Part shown: positions 1 through 7,443 of the stretch, in pieces
Layout: each line of letters starts with the position of its first letter
Numbering within the stretch: the first letter of the stretch is position 1
Source of the DNA: Lentisphaeria bacterium
GTDB taxonomy: Bacteria > Verrucomicrobiota > Lentisphaeria > Oligosphaerales > Oligosphaeraceae
Length of the DNA: 14,936 bases
Assembly: GCA_016287975.1 (NCBI GenBank)
Contig: JAEEXV010000185.1
Location: 1 to 14,936, forward strand
Reading direction: 5' to 3'
The notes under the pieces: generated by a model
The model's database searches: none
Told to the model about the DNA's origin: nothing
What the model saw: only the letters and a program-made list of their open reading frames with translations
Made by a program: the position numbers and the translations under genes

Positions 1-73
1 CTTCACGGGCGGGTTGGCTTCGCGGGGCGGGGCACGGGTGTGGGTTGGTGCCATCATCCAGCCATGCAAACGA

Positions 74-91
74 CGGGGGGCACGCCCCCCG
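74..91. repeat. GC-rich hairpin in repeat copy 1
   Basis: This is a perfect 8-bp inverted repeat (CGGGGGGC / GCCCCCCG) with a 2-base loop (AC). It sits inside the first copy of the direct repeat. Confidence 0.7.
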
Positions 92-143
92 CACCCCCCG
101 CTCCGCACTCATCGGGGGCGGGGGGAGTTGTGGGCGGTGGGAG

Positions 144-163
144 GGCCGCGCTCCTGCGCGGCC
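144..163. repeat. Inverted repeat between the two repeat copies
   Basis: This is a perfect 8-bp stem (GGCCGCGC / GCGCGGCC) around a 4-base TCCT loop. It lies in the spacer of the 212-base repeat period. It has no U-tract on either strand, so it is not a classical intrinsic terminator. Confidence 0.6.
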
Positions 164-285
164 GGCCAATGTGCGGGGGTAGGCGGGGCGGGTGTGCAGG
201 CGGGGCTTGGCGCTTCACGGGCGGGTTGGCTTCGCGGGGCGGGGCACGGGTGTGGGTTGGTGCCATCATCCAGCCATGCAAACGA

Positions 286-304
286 CGGGGGGCTAAGCCC
301 CCCG
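286..304 (-). terminator. GC-rich hairpin after tgt, possible terminator
   Basis: This is a perfect 8-bp stem (CGGGGGGC / GCCCCCCG) with a 3-base TAA loop. It is the counterpart of the hairpin at 74-91 and starts about 37 bases beyond the tgt stop. No T-run follows on the minus strand, so intrinsic termination is uncertain. It could be an mRNA 3' stabiliser or simply part of the repeat element. Confidence 0.35.
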
Positions 305-341
305 CACCCCCCGCTCCGCGCTCATCGGGGTGGCGGTGGTG

Positions 342-1448
342 TCACGCCTCGGGATAGGTGTCGAGGATATGCTGAGCGAAGGCGGGGAAGGTGCCGTCTT
401 CGAGGTGGGCGCGTGCCTGTCGGGCGAGGTCGAGGAAGAAGTGGAGGTTGTGGATGGTCATGAGGCGGGCGCCAAGGATTTCGCCGACGTGGAGGAGGTG
501 TCGGATGTAGGCGCGGGTGTGGTGTCGGCAGGCATAGCAGGTGCAGCCCTCCTGGATGGGGGAGTAGTCGTGGGCGTAGCGGGCGGCCTTGACGGGGATG
601 GTGCCGTCGGGGGTGTAGGCGCTGCCGTTGCGTCCCATGCGGGTGGGGAGGACGCAGTCGAACATGTCGATGCCGCGCAGCATGCCCAGGATGAGCTGGC
701 GCGGGGTGCCGACGCCCATGAGATAGTGGGGGAGTTCAGGCGGGAGGTGGGGGGCGCAGAAGTCGAGGGCCTCGACCATCTGGCGCTCGGATTCGCCGAC
801 GGAGACGCCGCCGACGGCGATGCCGTCGAAGTCGAGCGCCTTTAGGGCCGCGATGGAGCGTTCGCGCAGGTCGCGGTAGATGGAGCCCTGGACGATGCCG
901 AAGACGAGCTGCCCGTCGGCACGGGGTTGTTCGCGGCACATTTCCGCCCAGTGGAGGGTGAGGTCGAGGGACTTTTCGGCGTCGTCGTGGGAGACGGGCC
1001 ATTCGGTGCATTCGTCGAAGCACATGGCGATGTCGGAGCCGATGTCCTTCTGGATGGCCATGGATTCGACGGGGCCGAGGAAGAGTCGGCTGCCGTCGAG
1101 GTGTGACTGGAACCAGACGCCGTCGCGGGTCTTCTTGCGGAGTTTGGCGAGGGAGAAGACCTGGAAGCCGCCCGAATCGGTGAGGATGGCGCGGTCCCAG
1201 CCCATGAATCGGTGGAGGCCGCCTGCCTCGCGCATGAGGGCCATTCCAGGGCGCAGGTTCAGGTGATAGGTGTTGCCGAGGATGATCTGGGCGCCGAGCT
1301 CCTCGAGTTCGGCGTTGGACATGGCCTTGACGGTGCCCTGGGTCCCGACTGGCATGAAGACGGGGGTCTCGACCGCCCCGTGGGCGGTATGGAGGCGTCC
1401 GCGCCGGGCGAAGGAGGCGGGATCCCGCTGGAGGATGTCGAAGGTCAT
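342..1448 (-). CDS. tgt: Queuine/preQ1 tRNA-ribosyltransferase (Tgt)
   Basis: The 368-residue protein has the full bacterial TGT length. In this family the enzyme exchanges guanine at position 34 of GUN-anticodon tRNAs for preQ1, a step in queuosine synthesis in the cytoplasm. Visible signatures are DSGGFQVFSL with the general acid/base D91, GIVQG at 184-188, the AVGGVSVGE substrate loop at 211-219, nucleophile D264 in FDCVLPTR, and zinc ligands C302, C304, C307 and H333. Spacing matches the Zymomonas enzyme with a constant 16-residue offset. The loop reads TRMGRNG, where SGRNG or ARNG is usual. The ATG overlaps the kinase stop (ATGA), and an AGGA lies seven bases upstream, which fixes the start even though the frame stays open far upstream. 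No other queuosine genes are in the window. Confidence 0.97.
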   Translation of the reverse strand: MTFDILQRDPASFARRGRLHTAHGAVETPVFMPVGTQGTVKAMSNAELEELGAQIILGNTYHLNLRPGMALMREAGGLHRFMGWDRAILTDSGGFQVFSLAKLRKKTRDGVWFQSHLDGSRLFLGPVESMAIQKDIGSDIAMCFDECTEWPVSHDDAEKSLDLTLHWAEMCREQPRADGQLVFGIVQGSIYRDLRERSIAALKALDFDGIAVGGVSVGESERQMVEALDFCAPHLPPELPHYLMGVGTPRQLILGMLRGIDMFDCVLPTRMGRNGSAYTPDGTIPVKAARYAHDYSPIQEGCTCYACRHHTRAYIRHLLHVGEILGARLMTIHNLHFFLDLARQARAHLEDGTFPAFAQHILDTYPEA

Positions 1449-2422
1449 GAGATTTCCTGCATGATGGCGCGGATGGAATCGGCGACGGAGACGAAGTCCT
1501 GCGGCCGTTCGGCGTTTTCCTGTCGGATCATGCCGTCGATGAGGATGGCGAGGCTCTGGCGGATGCCTGCCATCTTGCCCGCGCTGCTGACGCGGAGGCC
1601 TGAGACGTGGCGCTTGACGAGGGCGTCGAGTTCGTCGGCGTTGAAGTAGTTGTGCCCAGTGAGGGCGTAGTAGAGGATCATCCCGATGGAGTAGATCTCG
1701 GAGGCGGCGTTCTCGGCCTCGCCGAGGAGGCGTTCGGGGGGGATGTAGTAGGGGGAGCCCGCGATGTATTCGCTTCCGGAGGGCTGGGCGACCTGCTCGA
1801 CGGGGAGGCAGAGGCCGAAGTCGAGCAGGATGGCGTAGCCGTACTGGTTGATGATGACGTTTTCGGGCTTCATGTCGCGGAATAGGAAGCCGCGGCGGTA
1901 GATGTGCTGTTCGGCGGCGAGGAGGTGGAGGGCGAGTTTGAGTACGTCGGATTCGGGGAGGGTCTCGAGGCGCTGGATGCGTCGGTCGAGGCGTTCGCCT
2001 TCGATGCAGGGTGAGACGGTGTAGTATTCGCCGCCGACGCATCCATGGGCGAGACATCCCGCGATGAACTCTGAGTCGGTGAAGAGTTCGGCGACGCGTG
2101 CCTCGTTGAGGAGGGCGCTGATGTCGGCGGGGTTTCCGTTGGAGGCGGGGGAGAGGGTCTTGACGGCGACGGGCGCGCTGTCGGGGGCGGAGGTCTGGAT
2201 GGCCTTGTAGACGGCGCCCATGCCGCCGATGCCGAGCAGGGCATAGAGGAAATAGTCGCCCAGGAGGCGCGGGACGAAGATCTCGGCGCCACAGGCGGGG
2301 CATTTGGTGGTGGAGCAGGGCTCCAGTCCCGCGCGCGGCGCGTGCTTGTGGCAGGCGGGGCAGACGATTTCGCCATTGGAGAAGGCCTGGAGGAGGGTGT
2401 TGGGGGCGGGGGCGTTTGACAT
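1445..2422 (-). CDS. Zinc-ribbon serine/threonine protein kinase
   Basis: This 325-residue Hanks-type kinase has an N-terminal zinc ribbon: C21-x2-C24 and C41-x2-C44. The kinase domain runs from about 56 to 322, with glycine loop GIGGMG (64-69), VAVK lysine K88, a likely alpha-C glutamate E107, catalytic loop FRDMKPENVI with D183, K185 and N188, DFG at 201-203 and a PPE in place of APE at 228-230. All phosphotransfer residues are present, so it should be active. The usual HRD histidine is phenylalanine, and the helix F aspartate appears as glutamate in SEIYSIG. I see no transmembrane segment or C-terminal sensor, so it is probably cytoplasmic. It starts 23 bases after uspA and its stop overlaps the tgt start. 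The substrate is unknown. No clear Shine-Dalgarno precedes the ATG. Confidence 0.9.
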   Translation of the reverse strand: MSNAPAPNTLLQAFSNGEIVCPACHKHAPRAGLEPCSTTKCPACGAEIFVPRLLGDYFLYALLGIGGMGAVYKAIQTSAPDSAPVAVKTLSPASNGNPADISALLNEARVAELFTDSEFIAGCLAHGCVGGEYYTVSPCIEGERLDRRIQRLETLPESDVLKLALHLLAAEQHIYRRGFLFRDMKPENVIINQYGYAILLDFGLCLPVEQVAQPSGSEYIAGSPYYIPPERLLGEAENAASEIYSIGMILYYALTGHNYFNADELDALVKRHVSGLRVSSAGKMAGIRQSLAILIDGMIRQENAERPQDFVSVADSIRAIMQEIS

Positions 2423-2445
2423 GGTGGGATCTCGCGGCGTGGGAA

Positions 2446-2904
2446 TCAGGTTGCGGGGACGATGAGGACGGGGCAGGCGGCCTGGGCGGCGACGCGCTCG
2501 GCGACATTGCCGAAGAAGAATGCGCGCAGGGGGGAGCGGGAGCGTCCCTGGCGGCCGACGACAAGGAGGTCGGCGTTGATTTCGCGGGAGAATTCGAGGA
2601 TCTTCTCGTAGTCGCGGCCGATGCGGTAGGAGGGGACGAGGGTGACGCCTGCCGGGACGAGTGGGCGGTAGTCGGCGTCGACGCGGGCGTCGATGTCGCG
2701 TCTGGCCTGGTCGTCGATGTCGAAGTCGGCCTGGTAGATGTAGGTCTTCCAGAACTGGGAATCGGGTTCGGGGACGACGTGGAGGAGGTAGAGCTGTGCG
2801 CCTGGGTGGCGGGAGGCCTGCTCGACGGCGTGCCGGAAGGCGGCGAGGGCGTTGTCGGAGAAGTCGGTGCAGCAGAGAATGCGGAAGGGTGTGTTTTCGG
2901 CCAT
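2446..2904 (-). CDS. Universal stress protein (UspA family), TRAP-linked
   Basis: This is a single-domain UspA protein of 152 residues. It opens with RILCCTDFSDNA and ends with VAAQAACPVLIVP, the first and last strands of the fold. The nucleotide-binding stretch reads VVGRQGRSRSPLRAFFFGN. Here the interval between the second and third glycine is 11 residues where nine is usual, and N replaces S/T, so ATP binding is not certain. The frame is open upstream to 3021, but that would overlap dctM. The ATG at 2904 lies four bases after the dctM stop, the expected place. In Halomonas the UspA protein TeaD is encoded with the TeaABC TRAP transporter and modulates it. The position here suggests a similar accessory role (inference). 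Confidence 0.92.
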   Translation of the reverse strand: MAENTPFRILCCTDFSDNALAAFRHAVEQASRHPGAQLYLLHVVPEPDSQFWKTYIYQADFDIDDQARRDIDARVDADYRPLVPAGVTLVPSYRIGRDYEKILEFSREINADLLVVGRQGRSRSPLRAFFFGNVAERVAAQAACPVLIVPAT

Positions 2905-2908
2905 GGCG

Positions 2909-4219
2909 TCAGTTTCCGAGCATGAGGTTGGGGAGCCAGAGGGTGATTTGCGGGAAGACGAGGAGGATGGCGGAGCCGAGGAGGAGGAGCCAGACGTATG
3001 GGAGGCATCCGCGGAAGACATTCTGGAGGGGGACGTCGCGGACCATTCCCGAGACGACGTATGCGTTGAGTCCGACGGGGGGTGTGATGACGCCGATCTG
3101 GACGACGGTGGTGATCATGACGCCGAACCAGACGGGGTCGTAGTGGAGGGACTTGATGACGGGGAAGAAGACGGGGATGGTCATGAGGATGAGGGCGAGG
3201 GAGTCGACGATGGTGCCCATGACGACGTAGAAGAGGAGGATGAGGGAGATGACGCACCAGCCTGGGAGGCTGGGGTTGACGAGGGTCTTGGCGATGACCT
3301 CGGGGATGCGGGTGACGGCGAGGAAGCGTCCGAAGATCATGGCTCCTGCGATGATGACGAGGATCATGCAGCTGGTTCGGATGGTTTCGTGGAGGGCGCG
3401 CTTGAGCATGGCCCAGGTGAGGCATCTGCGGCAGGCGGCGATGACGAGGGTTCCCGCGGCGCCGACGGCGGCGGCCTCGGTGGGGGTGAACCATCCGAGG
3501 AACATCCCGCCGATGACGAGGAGGAAGAGGAGGATGGTCTCGGTGATGTCGGCGAGGGACTTCCAGCGTTCGCGCCAGGTGGAGCCGATGGCGCGCGGGC
3601 CGAGGTCGGGCCTGAGGGCGCAGCGGATGACGAGGTAGACGGAGAAGAGCAGGGCGAGGAGGATGCCTGGGAGGATGCCTGCGATGAAGAGGCGGGCGGG
3701 GGACTGCTCGGTCATGATGCCGTAGACGATGAAGACCACGCTTGGAGGGATCAGCATGCCGAGGCCGCCTGCGGCGGCGACGGTGCCCGCGCCCAGGCTC
3801 ATCGAGTACTTGCGCTCGCGCATGGCGGGGAGGGCGACGGCGGCCATGGTGGCGGCGGTGGCGGGGCCCGAGCCGCAGATGGCGCCGAAGGAGGCGCAGG
3901 CGCCGACGGTGGAGACGGCGAGGCCGCCAGGCAGCCAGCCGAGCCAGTGGTAGGCGGCGTTGAAGAGGCGTTTGGAGATGCCTGAGTGGAAGGCGACCTG
4001 CCCCATGAGGATGAAGAGGGGGATGACGCTGTAGTCGTATTTGGTGAAGGTGTCGGTGGTGACCGTCACCATGAGATGGTAGGCGGCGACGGGGTTGTGC
4101 ATGACGGCGAGGAAGCCGACGCTGCCGACGATGGCGAGGGCGAAGCCGACCGGCATGGAGAGGAAGAGGAGGACGAGCAGGGCTATGCAGCCGAGGATTC
4201 CGATGGCGATGGTGGACAT
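2909..4219 (-). CDS. dctM: TRAP transporter large permease (DctM)
   Basis: The 436-residue, very hydrophobic protein has the full DctM length and about a dozen predicted membrane helices. It would form the sodium-coupled channel of a tripartite ATP-independent periplasmic transporter. Family hallmarks are SMPVGFALAIVG near the N terminus, IPLFILMGQ (66-74), the CGSGPATAATMAAVALPAM region at about 115-133, GGLGMLIPPSVV, FTPTEAAAVGA and VGLNAYVVSG near the C terminus. It begins 15 bases after the dctPQ fusion and ends four bases before uspA, so one transcript is likely. The transported organic acid cannot be read from the permease. No clear Shine-Dalgarno is seen, so translation may depend on the upstream gene. 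Confidence 0.95.
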   Translation of the reverse strand: MSTIAIGILGCIALLVLLFLSMPVGFALAIVGSVGFLAVMHNPVAAYHLMVTVTTDTFTKYDYSVIPLFILMGQVAFHSGISKRLFNAAYHWLGWLPGGLAVSTVGACASFGAICGSGPATAATMAAVALPAMRERKYSMSLGAGTVAAAGGLGMLIPPSVVFIVYGIMTEQSPARLFIAGILPGILLALLFSVYLVIRCALRPDLGPRAIGSTWRERWKSLADITETILLFLLVIGGMFLGWFTPTEAAAVGAAGTLVIAACRRCLTWAMLKRALHETIRTSCMILVIIAGAMIFGRFLAVTRIPEVIAKTLVNPSLPGWCVISLILLFYVVMGTIVDSLALILMTIPVFFPVIKSLHYDPVWFGVMITTVVQIGVITPPVGLNAYVVSGMVRDVPLQNVFRGCLPYVWLLLLGSAILLVFPQITLWLPNLMLGN

Positions 4220-4234
4220 GGCGTGGAAAGCAGA

Positions 4235-5872
4235 TCAGGCCTTGGGTTGGATCATTGCCTTGCCAGGGTGCATGAGGTTGAAGGCGACGACGAGGATGGT
4301 GAGGCAGAACGCGGCGGCCATGACCCACTGGATCCAGAAGATGGGGATGGCGATGGAGAGTCCGACGGCGTGCTTGGCGAGTAGACGCGAACCTTGCTGG
4401 AAGGCGGTGATGGCGAGATAGAGGAAGAAGGTGATGACGGCGAGGCGGCTGATGGTGTCCCAGAAGACGCGGCGCCGCGGGGGGAGGCGCTGGAAGAAGA
4501 ACTCGACGGCGATGTGGCCCTTGAGGGCGGTGACGTAGGGGAGGGCGGTGGCGGTGGAGACGCCCGCGAGGAGCTGCGCGATGTCGATGGCGCCGCGCAG
4601 CGGGCAGCCGAGCTTGCGTCCGACGATGTCGGCGAGGGTGAGGGCGATGATGGCGAGCAGCGAGAGTCCCGAGACGAGGGCGAGGGCGAAGGCGAGGCGC
4701 GCGGCGACGTCCTGGTAGACTCTCCAGAAGGCCTCCTGGGCGGCGCCGCCCTTGATGGTGAAGACGCCTGCGACGGCGAGGAGGGCGTAGACGGTGAGGA
4801 GCCAGCCGAGATGCCAGGGGCGCCGCCGCGCCGCGTCGGGTGCGGGTGCGGGGGGCGGCAGGGGGGCGAGCGGGGGATTGTCCTGGAGGCGGATCTGCTC
4901 CTGGAGGAATGCGAGGGCCTCGTGGCCAGGGAGGCCGCGCTTGTCGACGCTTGCGGCCCAGGCTTCGAGGACGGGCTGGATGGCCTTGGCGGCGATGGCG
5001 TCCTCGTCGGGTGCGAGGGTGGAGACGGACTTGCCGAGGGAGCGGACGAATTCCTCGCCTGCCTTGTCGGCGTCGTCCCAGGCCTGCCCGTGCCTGGGGA
5101 TCCATTCCTCGTTGGCCTGGCGGAAGATCTGCTGGATGTCGGCGGGGAGTGAGCGCCAGGTGTCGCGGTTCATGACGACGAACATGGCGGTGGTGTATCC
5201 CGCGGAGGGGATGCGGACGACGGAGTCGATGACCTCGCCCTGCTTCCAGCCCTTGAGGGTCTCGATGGGGCAGAGGGTGGCGTCGACGACGCCCTTGCGG
5301 AGGGCCTCGTAGGTGTCGGGCTGTCCCATGCCGATGGCGTTGCCGCCGAGGGCGCGGATGACCATGGCGGAGATGCCTGTGCCGCGGATGGAGAGGCCCT
5401 TGATGTCGGCGACGCGCCGCACTTGCGGGCGGGTGGCGAGGAGTCCTGGGCCGTGGGAGTGGATCAGCATGACCTCGGTCTCGTCAAGTTCCTTCGGGCG
5501 GAATTTGCGGAAATAGGCGTTGGCGATGCGGGTGGCCTGCTTGCCGTCGCGGTAGCCGAGCGGGAGGTCGAGGCCCTCGATCAGGGGGAACATGCCTCGC
5601 GAGTAGGAGAAGCAGCTCATGCCGAGGTCGGAGACGCCCTTGGTCACGCATTCGTAGTTCTCGCCCGCGCCGGAGAGGACGCAGCCAGGGTAGATGTCGA
5701 TCTGGACGCGGCCCTGCGTGCGCTCATGGATCGCCTGCGCCCACTCCCGCGCGAGTTTGGTATGGATGTGGGTGGCGGGGAAGAAGATGCTGTAGGTCAG
5801 CCGAAATTCTGGCTCGACCGCCAGGAGCGCCAGGCAGGACAGCAGCAGCAGGATGGGGAGGCGGGATTTCAT
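4235..5872 (-). CDS. TRAP transporter DctP-DctQ fusion protein
   Basis: This is one uninterrupted 545-residue frame that joins two TRAP subunits normally encoded separately. Residues 1-19 form a Sec-type signal segment. Residues 23-330 are a DctP substrate-binding domain, with the conserved carboxylate-binding arginine R163 in GLSIRGTG, ALGGNAIGM, and YEALRKGVVDA. A proline/alanine-rich linker (about 333-348) leads to an RRR and one extra membrane helix (354-373). Residues 390-535 are then DctQ, the small membrane subunit, with about four helices. The extra helix would keep the binding domain periplasmic and the DctQ N terminus cytoplasmic. The ligand is likely a monocarboxylate or dicarboxylate, but the exact substrate is unknown. 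It starts 45 bases beyond ftsY without a visible Shine-Dalgarno. Confidence 0.93.
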   Translation of the reverse strand: MKSRLPILLLLSCLALLAVEPEFRLTYSIFFPATHIHTKLAREWAQAIHERTQGRVQIDIYPGCVLSGAGENYECVTKGVSDLGMSCFSYSRGMFPLIEGLDLPLGYRDGKQATRIANAYFRKFRPKELDETEVMLIHSHGPGLLATRPQVRRVADIKGLSIRGTGISAMVIRALGGNAIGMGQPDTYEALRKGVVDATLCPIETLKGWKQGEVIDSVVRIPSAGYTTAMFVVMNRDTWRSLPADIQQIFRQANEEWIPRHGQAWDDADKAGEEFVRSLGKSVSTLAPDEDAIAAKAIQPVLEAWAASVDKRGLPGHEALAFLQEQIRLQDNPPLAPLPPPAPAPDAARRRPWHLGWLLTVYALLAVAGVFTIKGGAAQEAFWRVYQDVAARLAFALALVSGLSLLAIIALTLADIVGRKLGCPLRGAIDIAQLLAGVSTATALPYVTALKGHIAVEFFFQRLPPRRRVFWDTISRLAVITFFLYLAITAFQQGSRLLAKHAVGLSIAIPIFWIQWVMAAAFCLTILVVAFNLMHPGKAMIQPKA

Positions 5873-5917
5873 GGGGGGAAGAATGGGCGGGGAGCCTAGT
5901 TGGCCACGGGGGGATGG

Positions 5918-6835
5918 TTACTCGAAGAGTGCCTGGATGAAGGCGTGTGCGTCGAAGGGCTGGAGATTGTCGATGGCCTCGCCGACGCCGATGAAGCGGA
6001 CGGGGTAGCCGAGTTCCTTGCGGATGGCGATGACGCAGCCGCCCTTGCCCGAGCCGTCGAGTTTGGTGAGGACGAGTCCCGTGATGGGGAAGAGTTTTCC
6101 GAACTCGCGGGCCTGGGCGAGGGCGGAGGTGCCGATGGAGGCGTCGACGGTGAGCCAGATTTCGTGGGGGGCGCCAGGCATGGCCTTGGCGGTGATGCGC
6201 TTGACCTTTTCGAGTTCGGCCATGAGGTCGGCGCGGGTGGTCTGGCGTCCTGCGGTGTCGATGATGACGTAGTCGGCCTTCTGGCGCTGGCCAGACTTGA
6301 CGGAATCGAAGGCGACGGCGGCGGAGTCGCCGCCGAGTTTGCCCTCGACGACGGGGCAGTTCAGGCGCTGCGCCCAGATGCCGAGCTGGACGGCGCCTGC
6401 GGCGCGGAAGGTGTCCCCCGCGCCCAGGACGACCTTCTTGCCCTGGCTCATGTAGTGGTGCGCGAGTTTGGCGATGGAGGTGGTCTTGCCGCTGCCGTTG
6501 ACGCCGACCATGAGGATGACGGTGGGGCCGTCCGCGGCGTTGTTGACGGGTGGGACGCTGCCCTGGTCGAGGATGGCCTTGAGTTTTTCGGAGCAGGCGG
6601 CGAGGATGTCGGTGCCAGTGGAGATGAGGCCACGCGAATAGCGGTCCTTGAGTTCGGCGATGAGTTCGGCGGTGACGGCGGGACCCAGGTCGGTGGCGAT
6701 CAGGCTCTGCTCCAGTTTTTTGTAGGTGCTTTCGTCCCAGGTCTTGACATCCGTGAAGACGCTCTGGATGCTGCGGACGATGGCGGTCTTGGTCTTCTGG
6801 AGGCCTGCCTTGAGTTTGTCGAAAAGGGAGAACAT
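5918..6835 (-). CDS. ftsY: Signal recognition particle receptor FtsY
   Basis: This 305-residue GTPase docks SRP-ribosome complexes at the inner membrane. It is the short form: an amphipathic N-terminal helix (FSLFDKLKAGLQ) and the NG domain, without the long acidic A domain of E. coli. Motifs are the P-loop GVNGSGKTT (111-119), DTFRAAG (141-147), DTAGR (193-197), TKLDGSGKGG (257-266) and GVGEAIDNLQPF (283-294). Two usually strict places differ: DTFRAAGAVQL where AAAxEQL is typical, and DASIGTSAL where DATTGQNAL is typical. GTP-binding residues are intact and FtsY is essential, so it should work. It lies nine bases after nusB. Ffh is not in the window. Confidence 0.96.
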   Translation of the reverse strand: MFSLFDKLKAGLQKTKTAIVRSIQSVFTDVKTWDESTYKKLEQSLIATDLGPAVTAELIAELKDRYSRGLISTGTDILAACSEKLKAILDQGSVPPVNNAADGPTVILMVGVNGSGKTTSIAKLAHHYMSQGKKVVLGAGDTFRAAGAVQLGIWAQRLNCPVVEGKLGGDSAAVAFDSVKSGQRQKADYVIIDTAGRQTTRADLMAELEKVKRITAKAMPGAPHEIWLTVDASIGTSALAQAREFGKLFPITGLVLTKLDGSGKGGCVIAIRKELGYPVRFIGVGEAIDNLQPFDAHAFIQALFE

Positions 6836-6844
6836 GGGGAGGGA

Positions 6845-7390
6845 TCAGGGGGCGGCGGTGAAGGGCTGGTTCTGGAGGTCGCGGCGGATGCGGTCGAGGA
6901 CGCCGTTGATGAAGCGTGAGGACTTGTTGTCGCCGAAGACCTTGGAGATCTCGATGGCCTCGTTGATGATGATCGCGGCGGTGATTTCGCGGTCGGCGGG
7001 CATCTCGCAGACGAGTTCGTAGACGGCGATGCGCATGAGGTTGCGGTCGATGCAGCTCATCCGTCCCAGGGACCAGTTCTGGGCGGCGTCGGTGATGAGC
7101 TGGTCGAGGCGTGCGTGTTCGCGGAAGACGCCCCGGATGAGTCCGAGGGCGTATTCCCTGGCGTAGTCGAGGGTCTCCTCGGAGCGCGAGAGGCGCTGTT
7201 CCTCGTCGGTCAGGGCGTATTCTCGGAAGAGCGCGAGGCGGGTGTCGTCCTCCGTCCAGTCGTGGGTGAGGTCGCAGGAGAAGAGGAACTGCATGGCCAG
7301 GATGCGCCCGAGATGCCGCGGGACGCGGTTGGCGATTTTTCTGGGGGCGGGGCCTGGTGGTTGCGCGTTGGGGGAGAATTCGGCGGGCAT
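6845..7390 (-). CDS. nusB: Transcription antitermination factor NusB
   Basis: NusB binds boxA RNA with NusE (S10) to form antitermination complexes, mainly on rRNA operons. The all-helical fold is recognisable from RHLGRILAMQFLFSCD, which corresponds to the usual R-x2-R-x2-A-x-Q-x-L-Y-x3-D opening, and from IDRNLMRIAVYEL, INEAIEISKVFGDNKSSRFINGVLDRI at the C terminus. The chosen ATG at 7390 gives 181 residues with a proline-rich 30-residue leader. An upstream ATG at 7480 would overlap ribH by 37 bases and add a very proline/arginine-rich stretch. Neither start has a Shine-Dalgarno, so the start is less sure than the identity. The ribH-nusB neighbourhood is common in bacteria. Confidence 0.92.
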   Translation of the reverse strand: MPAEFSPNAQPPGPAPRKIANRVPRHLGRILAMQFLFSCDLTHDWTEDDTRLALFREYALTDEEQRLSRSEETLDYAREYALGLIRGVFREHARLDQLITDAAQNWSLGRMSCIDRNLMRIAVYELVCEMPADREITAAIIINEAIEISKVFGDNKSSRFINGVLDRIRRDLQNQPFTAAP

Positions 7391-7443
7391 GGCGGGGACG
7401 GATGGGACGGGGAGGCGGTTGGGGACGGGATGGCGGGGGCGGG

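Larger units (their letters stand above)
1..330. repeat. Two-copy direct repeat, intergenic
   Basis: Positions 1-117 and 213-330 are near-identical copies with a 212-base period. The first 80 bases match without change. The copies differ at a small hairpin loop (one indel plus substitutions) and at one later base (A107 against G). No convincing gene lies in 1-341: the open frames here are composition artefacts of G-rich DNA. The left copy may continue beyond the window. The right copy ends 11 bases from the tgt stop codon. This looks like a dispersed or tandem intergenic repeat element of unknown role. Confidence 0.85.

Noticed and set aside
1..330. CRISPR-like array
   Set aside because: There are only two long copies with a 95-base spacer and no cas genes; unit length and number do not fit.
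2852..3985. Very acidic plus-strand frame (377 residues, rich in Asp, Glu and Gly)
   Set aside because: It is antisense to dctM; the acidic residues are reverse complements of Val, Leu and Ile codons of the membrane helices.
1449..5105. Minus-strand frame continuing upstream of Tgt to give a 1587-residue protein
   Set aside because: Upstream of 1448 it is a shadow of the kinase, uspA, dctM and dctPQ genes, extremely rich in Arg, Pro and His. The overlap ATGA and AGGA fix the tgt start at 1448.
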